NCBI GenBank assembly: GCA_016876055.1
Contig: VHDM01000008.1
Span: 1-24,505, forward strand
Length of the DNA: 24,505 nt
Direction: 5' to 3'
DNA from: Verrucomicrobiota bacterium
Lineage (GTDB): Bacteria; Verrucomicrobiota; Verrucomicrobiia; Methylacidiphilales; Verrucolacustridaceae
The notes below the pieces were generated by a model. It ran no database searches, was not told the origin of the DNA, and saw only the letters and a list, made by a program, of their open reading frames with translations. How positions within the stretch are numbered: the first letter of the stretch is position 1; every line of letters begins with the position of its first letter. This document shows positions 1 to 7,167 of this stretch, in pieces. The position numbers were made by a program, and so were the translations under genes.

Positions 1-374
1 GGAACGGTGCTGGGGGTGGAGAGAGCAAGGATGTCGGAACTCTCCTCCACCTCCGTCGGTGTGACTTCGGTCTCCATGGCCATGGGTTCGGATTCCGGTT
101 CCGGCGCAGACTCCTCAGGGGAGGGGGGCGCCTGAGCCTCGGCAGCGGCATCCCCATCCCCGACCTCCTGACTGGTAAAAATCGCGAGGGGATTGCCACC
201 CTTAAAAATCACGATGCTGCCCCCTGCGATCAGCAGCAGGGCATGAATCGCAATCGCGATGAGAAAAGGGGTGGAAGTAAGGATAGCCCCGATGGCGAGG
301 AACTTCTTTTTTTCCGACTTTTTGTTCGTCGGAGTCGGGGACCTGGGCTGGTTGAGTTTGGCCGCCGGTGGCAT
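1..374 (-). CDS. Partial membrane-anchored protein with acidic Pro/Glu-rich region (C-terminus beyond left edge)
   Basis: The reverse strand is open from an ATG at 374 to the window edge, giving the first 124 residues of a longer protein. Residues 1-25 are Lys/Pro-rich and cytoplasmic in character (NKKSEKKK). A single hydrophobic segment follows at about residues 26-55 (FLIAIAIHALLLIAGG). After it comes a low-complexity stretch rich in Ala, Pro and Glu (for example PEESAPEPESEPM). This single-anchor plus Pro/Glu linker layout recalls TonB-like or other envelope-spanning proteins, but no diagnostic domain is visible before the edge, so I assign no function. It lies 32 nt downstream of mutY on the same strand and may be cotranscribed with it. 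No clear Shine-Dalgarno precedes the ATG. The reading frame is convincing from composition and the anchor; the identity is unknown. Confidence 0.6.
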   Translation of the reverse strand, partial: MPPAAKLNQPRSPTPTNKKSEKKKFLAIGAILTSTPFLIAIAIHALLLIAGGSIVIFKGGNPLAIFTSQEVGDGDAAAEAQAPPSPEESAPEPESEPMAMETEVTPTEVEESSDILALSTPSTV

Positions 375-406
375 GGGAGTAAGCCTATCGGCGGATGAGG
401 GAGAAT

Positions 407-1408
407 CTAGCCGATCCCGAGGCTGTCTAAAATTTTTCGGTGAGGGGCCGGCAGCGTAACCCGGCGCACCTCCGCCGAGCTCATCCAACGGCCGGAAGCC
501 TTTGCGGGTGGATTACGAGTAATGAAAACGGTCGCCCGAACCAGATATCGCGTGAAGGGGTAGCGAATCTCGGTGTGCGGAGATCCGGCAGGGGGACGCA
601 TGATGGTGGGGAGGAGATGAAGACCACGCCAACGGGCTTGGGGATGATGTTGGGTGAGCCAGATTTTGCCCTTTCGTTTGGGGAGGAGAATGAATTCACG
701 TTGAAGGGTGGGGGAAGGTTTGAGGCGCAAGGTGGAAGGGAGATTCTTGGCCGAGGGGCAGGTGTTGCGGAGAGGGCAAGCGGGACAGCGTGGATTTTTT
801 GGAAGGCAAACGAGGGCGCCCAGTTCCATGAGGGCCTGGTTGTGGAGGCCGGGATGGCGGGAGGGGACGAGGCGGCCGGCCAGGGAGCGCAAGGTGGCTA
901 GCGGGAGAGTTCGGCCGGAGTGGGCGGCGAGACGGCCGAGCACGCGGGCGACGTTGCCGTCGAATGCGGGGGCCGTTTTTCCGAAGGCAATGCTGGCGAT
1001 AGCCCCGGCGGTGTAGTCGCCAATCCCCGGCAGTTTCTGCAAGGCACCGGGATCGGCCGGTAGCTCCTTTCCGGGCAGTCGAATCACCGCTTGGGCGAGG
1101 GAGTGGAGGAAGCGGGCGCGGCGGTAGTAGCCAAGCCCCTCCCATGCGCGGAGGATGCGGGCGAAGGGGGCGCGGGCGAGGCGGGACCAATCCGGGAAGG
1201 TCCGCATCCAGCGGAGATAGTAGGGAATGACGGTGGCAATGCGGGTTTGTTGGCACATGAACTCGGCCACGGCGGTTCGGTAGGGGGTGGGGTGGGTTCG
1301 CCAAGGGAGGGGCCGGCGATTGTTTCGGTACCAAGCGTAGAGTTTCGGCAAGCCAAGGCGGATTTTAGATTCGATGGGCAAGGAGGGGGAAGTAGCTTGA
1401 GAGCGCAT
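407..1408 (-). CDS. mutY: A/G-specific adenine glycosylase MutY
   Basis: This base-excision-repair glycosylase removes adenine mispaired with 8-oxoguanine or guanine. The N-terminal domain has the catalytic-Glu region (VAEFMCQQTR), the helix-hairpin-helix LPGIGDYTAGAIASIAFG and the catalytic Asp in FDGNVARVLGRL. The [4Fe-4S] ligands follow as C-x6-C-x2-C-x5-C (CLPKNPRCPACPLRNTC). A shortened NUDIX-like C-terminal domain contains WRGLHLLP. In that domain the 8-oxoG-reading FSH motif of E. coli MutY aligns with FTR, so the His is Arg here. The length of 333 residues is normal to slightly short. The start is either ATG 1408 or GTG 1417, and neither has a good ribosome-binding site. The 5' end overlaps the start of rnhC, which runs the other way. 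The family assignment is secure; the start is not. Confidence 0.95.
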   Translation of the reverse strand: MRSQATSPSLPIESKIRLGLPKLYAWYRNNRRPLPWRTHPTPYRTAVAEFMCQQTRIATVIPYYLRWMRTFPDWSRLARAPFARILRAWEGLGYYRRARFLHSLAQAVIRLPGKELPADPGALQKLPGIGDYTAGAIASIAFGKTAPAFDGNVARVLGRLAAHSGRTLPLATLRSLAGRLVPSRHPGLHNQALMELGALVCLPKNPRCPACPLRNTCPSAKNLPSTLRLKPSPTLQREFILLPKRKGKIWLTQHHPQARWRGLHLLPTIMRPPAGSPHTEIRYPFTRYLVRATVFITRNPPAKASGRWMSSAEVRRVTLPAPHRKILDSLGIG

Positions 1409-2351
1409 GGCTGACACGATGTTTACCTATACCTTGGACGAGGCCCAAGTCCGGCGCCTGCGGGAGTTAGTCGGGACGAAGGGCTTTGTCTTCGGGCCTT
1501 TGGAACACGGTCATTTCACCGCCCGAAAGGGAAAGTGTGTCCTCAGCGCCTACTTGAGCGGAAAGCTGGTGGTGGCGGGCAAGGAGGCGAAGGAGTTCGT
1601 GGAGTTTGTGCTCGAGCCGGAGGTGTTGGGGGAAGCGAGGCTAGGGTACGAGAAGATTCGGAATCCGGAGATGTACGCACCCCATTTTGGGATCGATGAA
1701 AGCGGAAAGGGGGATCTCTTCGGACCCCTGGTGGTGGCCGGGGTTTATGTGGATGAGAAAAAGGCGGATCAGTTGGTGGCCGCGGGGGTGCGGGACAGCA
1801 AGACGATCACCAGCGACAAAAAGATCGGCGAACTGGCCGAGGAGATCGGCAGAGCCGTAGGGCCGGCCCGCGAGGTGGTCACGATCGGACCGGAGCGCTA
1901 CAGCGAGCTGTACCGAAAGTTTGGAAACCTCAACCGAATGCTGGCTTGGGCGCACGGTAAGGTGATTGCCAATCTGCACGGCAAGGTGCCGGGATGTCCC
2001 CGGGCTTTGTCGGATCAGTTTGGCGATCCGCGTCTGGTGGCGGGGGAGTTGCGGAAGCAGGGGGTGGAGTTGAAGCTGGAGCAAAGGACCAAAGCGGAAA
2101 GCGACATTGCGGTGGCGGCGGCCAGTATTTTGGCGCGCGCGGAGTTTGTGCGCCAACTCGGGAGATTATCGATGGATGCGGGAGTGGAATTGGCAAAAGG
2201 ATCCGGGGCGGGGGTGAAAAAACAGGCTGAGGAGCTATTCCAAAGGGGCGGAAGGGAGAAGTTGGCCAAAATATGCAAAACTCACTTTCGAACTTTTGCG
2301 GAAGTCGTTGGAGATCCCGTTCCACCGAAAGTCGAGTGGCGCAAGCGCTGA
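1407..2351 (+). CDS. rnhC: Ribonuclease HIII
   Basis: This enzyme degrades the RNA strand of RNA-DNA hybrids, helping to remove R-loops and misincorporated ribonucleotides. Residues 1-90 form the TBP-like substrate-binding domain typical of RNase HIII (starting FTYTLDEAQVRRL). The catalytic domain begins with the signature GIDESGKGDLFGPLVVAG, which carries the Asp-Glu pair, followed by RDSKTI, SDQFG with its Asp, and KAESDIAVAAASILARAEFV. The length of 314 residues is normal for RNase HIII and longer than RNase HII. The ATG at 1407 overlaps the mutY ATG on the other strand. An in-frame ATG at 1419 is a possible alternative. No strong Shine-Dalgarno precedes either start. A weak promoter-like pair inside mutY (TTCGAT 1370, TAGCTT 1393) is not convincing. 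Confidence 0.95.
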   Translation: MADTMFTYTLDEAQVRRLRELVGTKGFVFGPLEHGHFTARKGKCVLSAYLSGKLVVAGKEAKEFVEFVLEPEVLGEARLGYEKIRNPEMYAPHFGIDESGKGDLFGPLVVAGVYVDEKKADQLVAAGVRDSKTITSDKKIGELAEEIGRAVGPAREVVTIGPERYSELYRKFGNLNRMLAWAHGKVIANLHGKVPGCPRALSDQFGDPRLVAGELRKQGVELKLEQRTKAESDIAVAAASILARAEFVRQLGRLSMDAGVELAKGSGAGVKKQAEELFQRGGREKLAKICKTHFRTFAEVVGDPVPPKVEWRKR

Positions 2352-2443
2352 TACCAACGATTTACAGAGGGAAAATCGCTAAAGTGTTATCCTTTAAAAA
2401 TTTACTTGCGGCGTCGTTGGAAAACGCCTACTCATAAGGACAT

Positions 2444-2794
2444 ATGGAAAACCTGACCAAAAGAGATCTCGTGGTTCGGATCAGCAATGAGACCAATCTC
2501 GTCCAACAGGACGTGTTGAAGGTCATCCAGTTAACGCTGGACCATGTCAAAGAGAGCCTCCTGAAGGGCAATGCGGTGCAACTCCGCAACTTTGGCGTGT
2601 TTGAAATCAAGATCCGGAAGGCGCGGGTGGGTCGGAATCCGAACAAGCCGGAGACGGATGTGCCGATCCCGGCCCGGGCGGTGGTGAAGTTCAAGGCGGG
2701 CAAGGAGATGAAAGCGGAGCTGATCCGGAATTCCGCAAAGCTGGCGCAGGTGGTCTCCGAATCCGGCAACAGCTCCCCCTCGGCGGAGTCCTGA
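2444..2794 (+). CDS. HU/IHF-family nucleoid DNA-binding protein
   Basis: This small dimeric DNA-bending protein belongs to the HU/IHF superfamily. It starts MENLTKRDLVVRISNE, continues with the paired helices (VQQDVLKVIQLTLDHVKESL) and has the characteristic LRNFGVFEIKIRKARVGRNPN, where the Gly-Phe turn and the Arg-Asn-Pro of the DNA-binding beta arm are recognisable. The 116-residue length includes a tail of about 20 residues beyond the usual 90-95, ending in a Ser/Glu-rich segment. IHF-alpha, IHF-beta and HU cannot be told apart by eye. The start is well supported by AAGGA at 2437-2441. The 92-nt upstream gap is AT-rich (2390-2406) and may hold the promoter (weak pair TTGCGG 2406 and TACTCA 2429). 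A strong hairpin follows the stop codon, before hisS. Confidence 0.93.
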   Translation: MENLTKRDLVVRISNETNLVQQDVLKVIQLTLDHVKESLLKGNAVQLRNFGVFEIKIRKARVGRNPNKPETDVPIPARAVVKFKAGKEMKAELIRNSAKLAQVVSESGNSSPSAES

Positions 2795-2798
2795 CGGA

Positions 2799-2818
2799 CC
2801 GCTCCGCCCGCGGAGCGG
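2799..2818 (+). promoter_or_regulatory. Hairpin enclosing the hisS ribosome-binding site
   Basis: A perfect 8-bp inverted repeat, CCGCTCCG / CGGAGCGG, is separated by a 4-nt loop (CCCG) and ends 4 nt before the hisS ATG. The only Shine-Dalgarno-like sequence for hisS (GGAG at 2812-2815) lies in the 3' arm, so the folded RNA would hide it. There is no T-tract, so it does not look like an intrinsic terminator. A role in limiting hisS translation, or in marking an RNA processing point after the HU-like gene, is inference. Confidence 0.6.
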
Positions 2819-2822
2819 CACG

Positions 2823-4082
2823 ATGACGGGTCAGCCCCTCCCGGGCTTTCGGGACTTTTATCCAGAGGAGCACCGTGCCCTGCGCGGAATCTTTGCCGCC
2901 TGGAGGGAAGCCTCCCGGAGAAGCGGATTTGCGGAGTATGAGGGACCGGAGTTGGAGTCGTTGGATCTTTACACAGAAAAGTCGGGCGACGAGATCGTCG
3001 GACAAATTTATCATTTCCGGGACAAGGGGGATCGTGAGGTGGCGCTCCGGCCGGAGTTAACACCGACCTTGGCGCGGATGGTGGCGGCGCGGCACCGGCA
3101 TTACCGCAAGCCGATCAAGTGGTTCAGCATCCCACGATTGTTCCGCTACGAACGGCCGCAGCGGGGGCGCCAGCGGGAGCATTTCCAATGGAATTGTGAC
3201 ATGGTGGGGGAGAAAAGCGCCGCAGCGGAAGCGGAGTTGATCGGCACGCTCGTCCTGGGGCTTTCCCTGTTGGGCTTGGGGCCGAGCGACGTGGTGGTCA
3301 AGGTCAGCGACCGGGGATGGTGGGACAGGTTTTTGGAGGGGCACGGGGTGAAAGAAAATCAGAAGGCTGAGGTTTTCAAGGTGTTGGACAAACTTGAGGA
3401 CGCAACCGAGGACGAGTGGAACAAGAAGCTGGGTTCGTTGGCCGGGCCGGTGCGGCAGGCGCTGGGGGCGAAGGATGCGCACTCCTCCGGGCTGGAGGAG
3501 GTGAGGCAAGGGGTGGCCGCGCTGGGTTACGCGGAATGGTTTGAAGTGGACCTGCGAGTGGTGCGGGGGCTGGCTTATTACACCGGGGTGGTTTTTGAGG
3601 TGCACGACCGGGCGGGGAAATTCCGGGCGGTGGCGGGGGGAGGAAGATACGATGCACTGCTCAAAAAATTCGGCGGGGAGGATCTGCCGGCGGCCGGTTT
3701 CGGGATGGGGGATGCGGTTCTGGCCGAGTTGCTGGCGGAGAAAAAGTTGGTGCCGGCAGAGGTGCCGGCCCCCGGGATATTTGTGGTGGCGGAATTGGCC
3801 CAACGGCCGCTGGCTCTCCAGCTGGTGGGCAGCCTACGGCGGGCCGGGCAGGTGGTGGATTACGATCCCGGTCACGGAAAGTGGGCGAAGCAGCTGGAAC
3901 TGGCCGAGGCGAAGGGAGCGCGTTGGGCGTTGTTGGCCGGGCGAGAGGCCGCGCAAGGGAAGTTGACGGTGAAGGAGCTGGCCACCCGAAAACAGGGCGA
4001 AATTGGGTATGAGGCGGGCCCGGGCGGAGCGATTTCTCTGGTGCCGGGAGTGGGGGAGTGGCCGAAAGTGATCGCTTCGTGA
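2823..4082 (+). CDS. hisS: Histidyl-tRNA synthetase
   Basis: This class II synthetase charges tRNA-His. Residues 1-15 contain the typical opening PGFRDFYPEE. Motif 1 lies around residues 20-55. Motif 2 follows as RLFRYERPQRGRQREHFQWN, with the ATP-contacting Arg. The histidine-binding loop is RGLAYYTGVVFEV and motif 3 is AGGGRYDALLKKFGG...GFGMGD. The C-terminal anticodon-binding domain starts at about residue 320. The 419-residue length is normal. The ATG follows a strong hairpin (2799-2818) that contains the Shine-Dalgarno. The 3' end overlaps aspS by 25 nt in another frame, so the two synthetases are probably translated from one mRNA; hisS-aspS pairing is common in bacteria. Confidence 0.97.
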   Translation: MTGQPLPGFRDFYPEEHRALRGIFAAWREASRRSGFAEYEGPELESLDLYTEKSGDEIVGQIYHFRDKGDREVALRPELTPTLARMVAARHRHYRKPIKWFSIPRLFRYERPQRGRQREHFQWNCDMVGEKSAAAEAELIGTLVLGLSLLGLGPSDVVVKVSDRGWWDRFLEGHGVKENQKAEVFKVLDKLEDATEDEWNKKLGSLAGPVRQALGAKDAHSSGLEEVRQGVAALGYAEWFEVDLRVVRGLAYYTGVVFEVHDRAGKFRAVAGGGRYDALLKKFGGEDLPAAGFGMGDAVLAELLAEKKLVPAEVPAPGIFVVAELAQRPLALQLVGSLRRAGQVVDYDPGHGKWAKQLELAEAKGARWALLAGREAAQGKLTVKELATRKQGEIGYEAGPGGAISLVPGVGEWPKVIAS

Positions 4083-5863
4083 AGCGGAGCCACACCTGCG
4101 GGGCCCTCCGGGCCGGCGATGCCGGGAAGGAAATCCAGCTGGCCGGTTGGGTGGCCGGGCGTCGGGACCATGGCGGGGTGATTTTTATCGATCTACGGGA
4201 CCGGGAGGGAATGACCCAAGTGGTTTTCAATCCGGCTCTTCAACCCCAGGTGGCCGAGGTGGCTCACACTCTGCGGTCAGAGTTTGTGGTGGCGGTAACC
4301 GGGAAAGTGGCGTTGCGGCCCGAAGGAACGAAGAACCCGAGCTTGGGCACGGGCGAGATTGAGGTGGGCGCAACGGGGCTGACGATTTTGAATCCCAGCG
4401 AAACGCCCCCGTTTCCGCTGGATGAGGAGGGCGTCAACGAAGACCTGCGCCTGCGCTACCGGTACCTCGATCTGCGGCGACCGGCGATGGCGGAGGCCCT
4501 TCGGGCCCGCCATCGGGCGGCGCTGGCCATCCGACGGTGCTTGGATCAGCAGGGTTTCCTGGAAATCGAGACCCCGATTCTTTTCAAAAGCACCCCGGAG
4601 GGGGCCCGGGAGTATCTGGTGCCGTCCCGGCTCAATCCCGGAAAATTTTACGCCCTGCCGCAATCCCCCCAGCAATTCAAGCAGCTCCTGATGGTGGCGG
4701 GGGCAGAAAAGTATTTTCAAATCGCCCGCTGTTTCCGTGATGAGGACCTGCGGGCGGACCGACAGCCGGAATTCACGCAAATCGACGTGGAGATGTCCTT
4801 CATCACCCGGGAGGACATCTATGCCGTGATCGAGAGATTGGTAAAGACTGTGTGGCACGAGGTGCGGGGCGTGGAGATTCGCACGCCTTTTCCGCGCGTC
4901 ACTTTCGCCGAGGCCATGAACACCTTCGGGACGGACAAGCCGGACCGGCGCTACGGTTTGACCCTGACGGACTTCACGGAAACTTTCCGCAACTCCTCTT
5001 TTAAGGTGTTTCAGACCGCGGTGGCGGCAGGGGGAGTGGTCAAGGCCTTCAACGCCAAGGGGTTGGCGGAGATCACCACGGGTCAGATCGAGGAACTGAC
5101 AAACCTTGCCAAAGCCCACGGGGCCAAGGGGTTGGCCTGGATCAAAGTGGAGGGAGGGGAATGGAAGTCACCCATTGTGAAGTTTTTCAGTGAGGCCGAA
5201 AAAAAGGCCCTGACCGAAAGACTCGCCGCCGCGGAAGGCGACCTGATCCTTTTCGGGGCGGATGCCTGGACGGCGGCCTGCGAGGTGCTGGGCTTGGTCC
5301 GGATTCGTTGCGCGGAATACCTGGAGAAACTCGGAAAACTGAAGCGGGATCCGGCCCACCTCGACTTTCACTGGGTCGTCGATTTTCCCCTCCTGCGGAA
5401 AGATCCGGAGCATCCGAACCTGGTCGCAAGCCATCATCCGTTCACCGCGCCGGTGGAGGAGGATCTGCCCCTGCTGGATCGGGAGCCGGCGAAGGTGCGG
5501 GGGCAGCATTATGATTTGGTGCTGAACGGGGTGGAGTTGGGGGGAGGGAGCATCCGAATCCACCGGAGTGAGGTGCAGGACCAATTGTTCCGGAAGATCC
5601 TGAAATTGCCCGGAGAAGTGGTGACGAGCCGCTTCGGGTATATGGTGGAGGCTTTGAAATTTGGTGCGCCGCCGCATGGCGGGATCGCGCTGGGGTTTGA
5701 CCGGTTGATGGCGTTGTTGCTGGGGCACGAAAGCATCCGGGACGTGATTGCCTTCCCGAAAAATGCCCGTGGGCAAGATGTCATGAGCGGGGCTCCGGCC
5801 GAGGCCACGGCCCGTCAGCTGAAGGAGGTTCACGTGAAGCCGGAAACGGGTCCAGGAGCCTGA
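4058..5863 (+). CDS. aspS: Aspartyl-tRNA synthetase, possibly non-discriminating (Asp/Asn)
   Basis: This class IIb synthetase has an N-terminal OB-fold anticodon-binding domain (GWVAGRRDHGGVIFIDLRDR), the catalytic core (PQSPQQFKQLLMVAG; motif 2 FQIARCFRDEDLRADRQPEF), a GAD insertion at roughly residues 290-430, and motif 3 ending GIALGFDRLMALLLG. The 601-residue length is typical of bacterial AspRS. The GTG start at 4058 lies inside hisS and is preceded by GGGAG at 4046-4050 at good spacing. The RDHGG segment carries His where E. coli AspRS has Leu, and PEGTKNP has Gly in the region of the second specificity position. Both resemble non-discriminating AspRS enzymes that also make Asp-tRNA-Asn for GatCAB. 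That sub-assignment is inference. Confidence 0.96.
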   Translation: MAESDRFVKRSHTCGALRAGDAGKEIQLAGWVAGRRDHGGVIFIDLRDREGMTQVVFNPALQPQVAEVAHTLRSEFVVAVTGKVALRPEGTKNPSLGTGEIEVGATGLTILNPSETPPFPLDEEGVNEDLRLRYRYLDLRRPAMAEALRARHRAALAIRRCLDQQGFLEIETPILFKSTPEGAREYLVPSRLNPGKFYALPQSPQQFKQLLMVAGAEKYFQIARCFRDEDLRADRQPEFTQIDVEMSFITREDIYAVIERLVKTVWHEVRGVEIRTPFPRVTFAEAMNTFGTDKPDRRYGLTLTDFTETFRNSSFKVFQTAVAAGGVVKAFNAKGLAEITTGQIEELTNLAKAHGAKGLAWIKVEGGEWKSPIVKFFSEAEKKALTERLAAAEGDLILFGADAWTAACEVLGLVRIRCAEYLEKLGKLKRDPAHLDFHWVVDFPLLRKDPEHPNLVASHHPFTAPVEEDLPLLDREPAKVRGQHYDLVLNGVELGGGSIRIHRSEVQDQLFRKILKLPGEVVTSRFGYMVEALKFGAPPHGGIALGFDRLMALLLGHESIRDVIAFPKNARGQDVMSGAPAEATARQLKEVHVKPETGPGA

Positions 5864-5874
5864 AAACCAACCCC

Positions 5875-5902
5875 TTGCAGAAATGAGAAGAGGCTCTATT
5901 TT
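5875..5902 (+). promoter_or_regulatory. Candidate promoter giving a leaderless glutaredoxin-like mRNA
   Basis: TTGCAG (5875-5880), a 16-nt spacer and TATTTT (5897-5902) form a sigma70-type pair. The -10 element ends exactly 6 nt before ATG 5909, so the expected transcription start is the A of the start codon. No Shine-Dalgarno lies upstream. The -10 box matches the E. coli consensus at 4 of 6 positions, the -35 at 3 of 6. Confidence 0.45.
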
Positions 5903-5908
5903 GACAGT

Positions 5909-6268
5909 ATGAAAGATAAAAACACACCCAAGATCGTGGCCTATCTCAAACCCCATTGCGGATGGAGTCGTGGAGTGAGGGCGGTGATGGCCAAATACAA
6001 TCTGGAGTTCGAGGACCGGGACATCTGGAACGATATCCACCAACGGGTGGAGATGATCCAGAAAAGCGGCCAGGAACTCTCTCCCTGTGTGGAAATTGAC
6101 GGCCACATGCTGGCGGATGTGAGCGGGGAAGAGGTGGAGGTTTGGATGCTACAAAAAGGAATCGTGAAGCCCACGGTGGCAGCCACGGAGGTGCCGACCG
6201 ACCGGGGATGCTCCGACGAGGAGCATGCGGCACAGCGGGGCGAAATTCCCGTTCAATTCAAGGGGTAA
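5909..6268 (+). CDS. Monothiol glutaredoxin-like (thioredoxin-fold) protein
   Basis: This is a 119-residue thioredoxin-fold protein. The segment KIVAYLKPHCGWSRGVRAVM contains a Cys-Gly-Trp-Ser active site, close to the CGFS of monothiol glutaredoxins, which handle Fe-S clusters or glutathione-linked redox. A predicted second half with LSPCVEIDGHMLADVSGEEV places a Cys-Val where glutaredoxins normally have the cis-Pro turn (usually TVP). A C-terminal tail of about 25 residues has one more Cys (DRGCSDEEH). The gene follows aspS after 45 nt with its own promoter candidate and no ribosome-binding site. The SirB1-like gene follows 4 nt after its stop. Thioredoxin-fold assignment is good; the substrate is unknown. 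Confidence 0.8.
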   Translation: MKDKNTPKIVAYLKPHCGWSRGVRAVMAKYNLEFEDRDIWNDIHQRVEMIQKSGQELSPCVEIDGHMLADVSGEEVEVWMLQKGIVKPTVAATEVPTDRGCSDEEHAAQRGEIPVQFKG

Positions 6269-6272
6269 ACCG

Positions 6273-7124
6273 GTGAGCGCACTGCGCGAAGCCAACCAAG
6301 CCAAGGCGGTGGAGAGAATCCTTGCCGGGGAGGATTCGGACCTGGCGGATTTGACCATCCGGGAAATCCGCTCTCAGGAGGAGCGTTATGCTTCCCTCGT
6401 TTCCTATCTGGCAAAAAGTCCGGATCCCAAAGTGCAAGCGCGCGCCCGTTTGATTCTGCGTTTTTGGACGAAACTGGCGCCCGCAGATTTCACGCGGGAA
6501 CTCGGCCGGTCCGTGCTGGCGTCCTGGGCGGATCTTGAATCATTCTGCTGGCAGTTGGCGGAGGTGGAGAATCCGGAAACAGACACCGCTGAGGGTAAAA
6601 CGTATCTTGATCGGTTGGGGCAGGCTATAGAGAAAAATCTCCCCCGCCGGAGCATCTCCCCGACTGACTCCATTTCAGCCTTGCAGCAGGTGCTGGCCCG
6701 GCGGGAGGGATTCCGAGGCAACCTGGATGATTACTTTCATCCTGCGAACAGTTACCTGCATCGTGTTTTACAGACCAAACTGGGCATCCCGCTGACCTTG
6801 GCCCTGGTTTATATTTTTGCCGCTCAGCGGGCGGGGCTGGAGGTTTATGGGCTCAACACCCCGGGTCATTATCTGGCGGGAATTGGCGGGGTGGCTTTTG
6901 ATCCTTTTCACGGAGGGGTGGTGCTTTCCGCCGATGACTTGGCTGCAAAATTCGGAACCGAACGCAGCTTTTGGGCCAATCCGATGTTCATGCGGGCCAC
7001 GGCGCGGGATACGGCGGAGCGGATGCTGGTCAATCTTTTGAACAGCTACAGCCGCCGGGGGGATGAGGCTCGGCATGCGCGGACGGTGGCTTACCTTCAA
7101 ACCATTGAAGAGAGCCTGGGTTGA
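6273..7124 (+). CDS. SirB1/transglutaminase-like family protein
   Basis: This 283-residue protein has a helical N-terminal half and a C-terminal domain of the SirB1/Transglut_core2 type. Recognisable segments are DDYFHPANSYLHRVLQ, GIPLTLALVYIFAAQRAGL, VYGLNTPGHYLAG and FDPFHGGVVLS. In this branch the transglutaminase catalytic Cys is normally absent, and I see none in the GIPLTLAL segment, so enzymatic activity is doubtful. I chose the GTG at 6273: AAGGGG at 6259-6264 sits at good spacing and the gene begins 4 nt after the glutaredoxin-like stop. An in-frame ATG at 6225 would overlap that gene by 44 nt. Tight spacing suggests one transcript with the glutaredoxin-like gene. The role is unknown. 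Confidence 0.82.
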   Translation: MSALREANQAKAVERILAGEDSDLADLTIREIRSQEERYASLVSYLAKSPDPKVQARARLILRFWTKLAPADFTRELGRSVLASWADLESFCWQLAEVENPETDTAEGKTYLDRLGQAIEKNLPRRSISPTDSISALQQVLARREGFRGNLDDYFHPANSYLHRVLQTKLGIPLTLALVYIFAAQRAGLEVYGLNTPGHYLAGIGGVAFDPFHGGVVLSADDLAAKFGTERSFWANPMFMRATARDTAERMLVNLLNSYSRRGDEARHARTVAYLQTIEESLG

Positions 7125-7133
7125 CACTTCGTC

Positions 7134-7161
7134 TTGCCAAAAAAGCGCGACGGTCCATTTT
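7134..7161 (+). promoter_or_regulatory. Candidate promoter giving a leaderless mRNA for the OB-fold protein
   Basis: TTGCCA (7134-7139), a 16-nt spacer and CATTTT (7156-7161) are followed by exactly 6 nt before ATG 7168. No Shine-Dalgarno is present; the upstream sequence is a T-run. The -10 matches the consensus at 3 of 6 positions, including the key A at position 2 and T at position 6. Confidence 0.35.
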
Positions 7162-7167
7162 TTTCTC

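Noticed and set aside
259..459. Short plus-strand open frame near the left edge
   Set aside because: It overlaps the membrane-anchored gene start and the mutY 3' end on the other strand, and shows no domain or ribosome-binding site.
5168..6106. Minus-strand open frame across aspS and the glutaredoxin-like gene
   Set aside because: It crosses two real genes and the promoter region and has no recognisable domain.
7121..7126. Perfect TTGACA as a -35 for the OB-fold gene
   Set aside because: No -10-like hexamer occurs 16-18 nt downstream, and the distance to CATTTT (29 nt) is too long. It overlaps the stop codon TGA, so it is probably chance.
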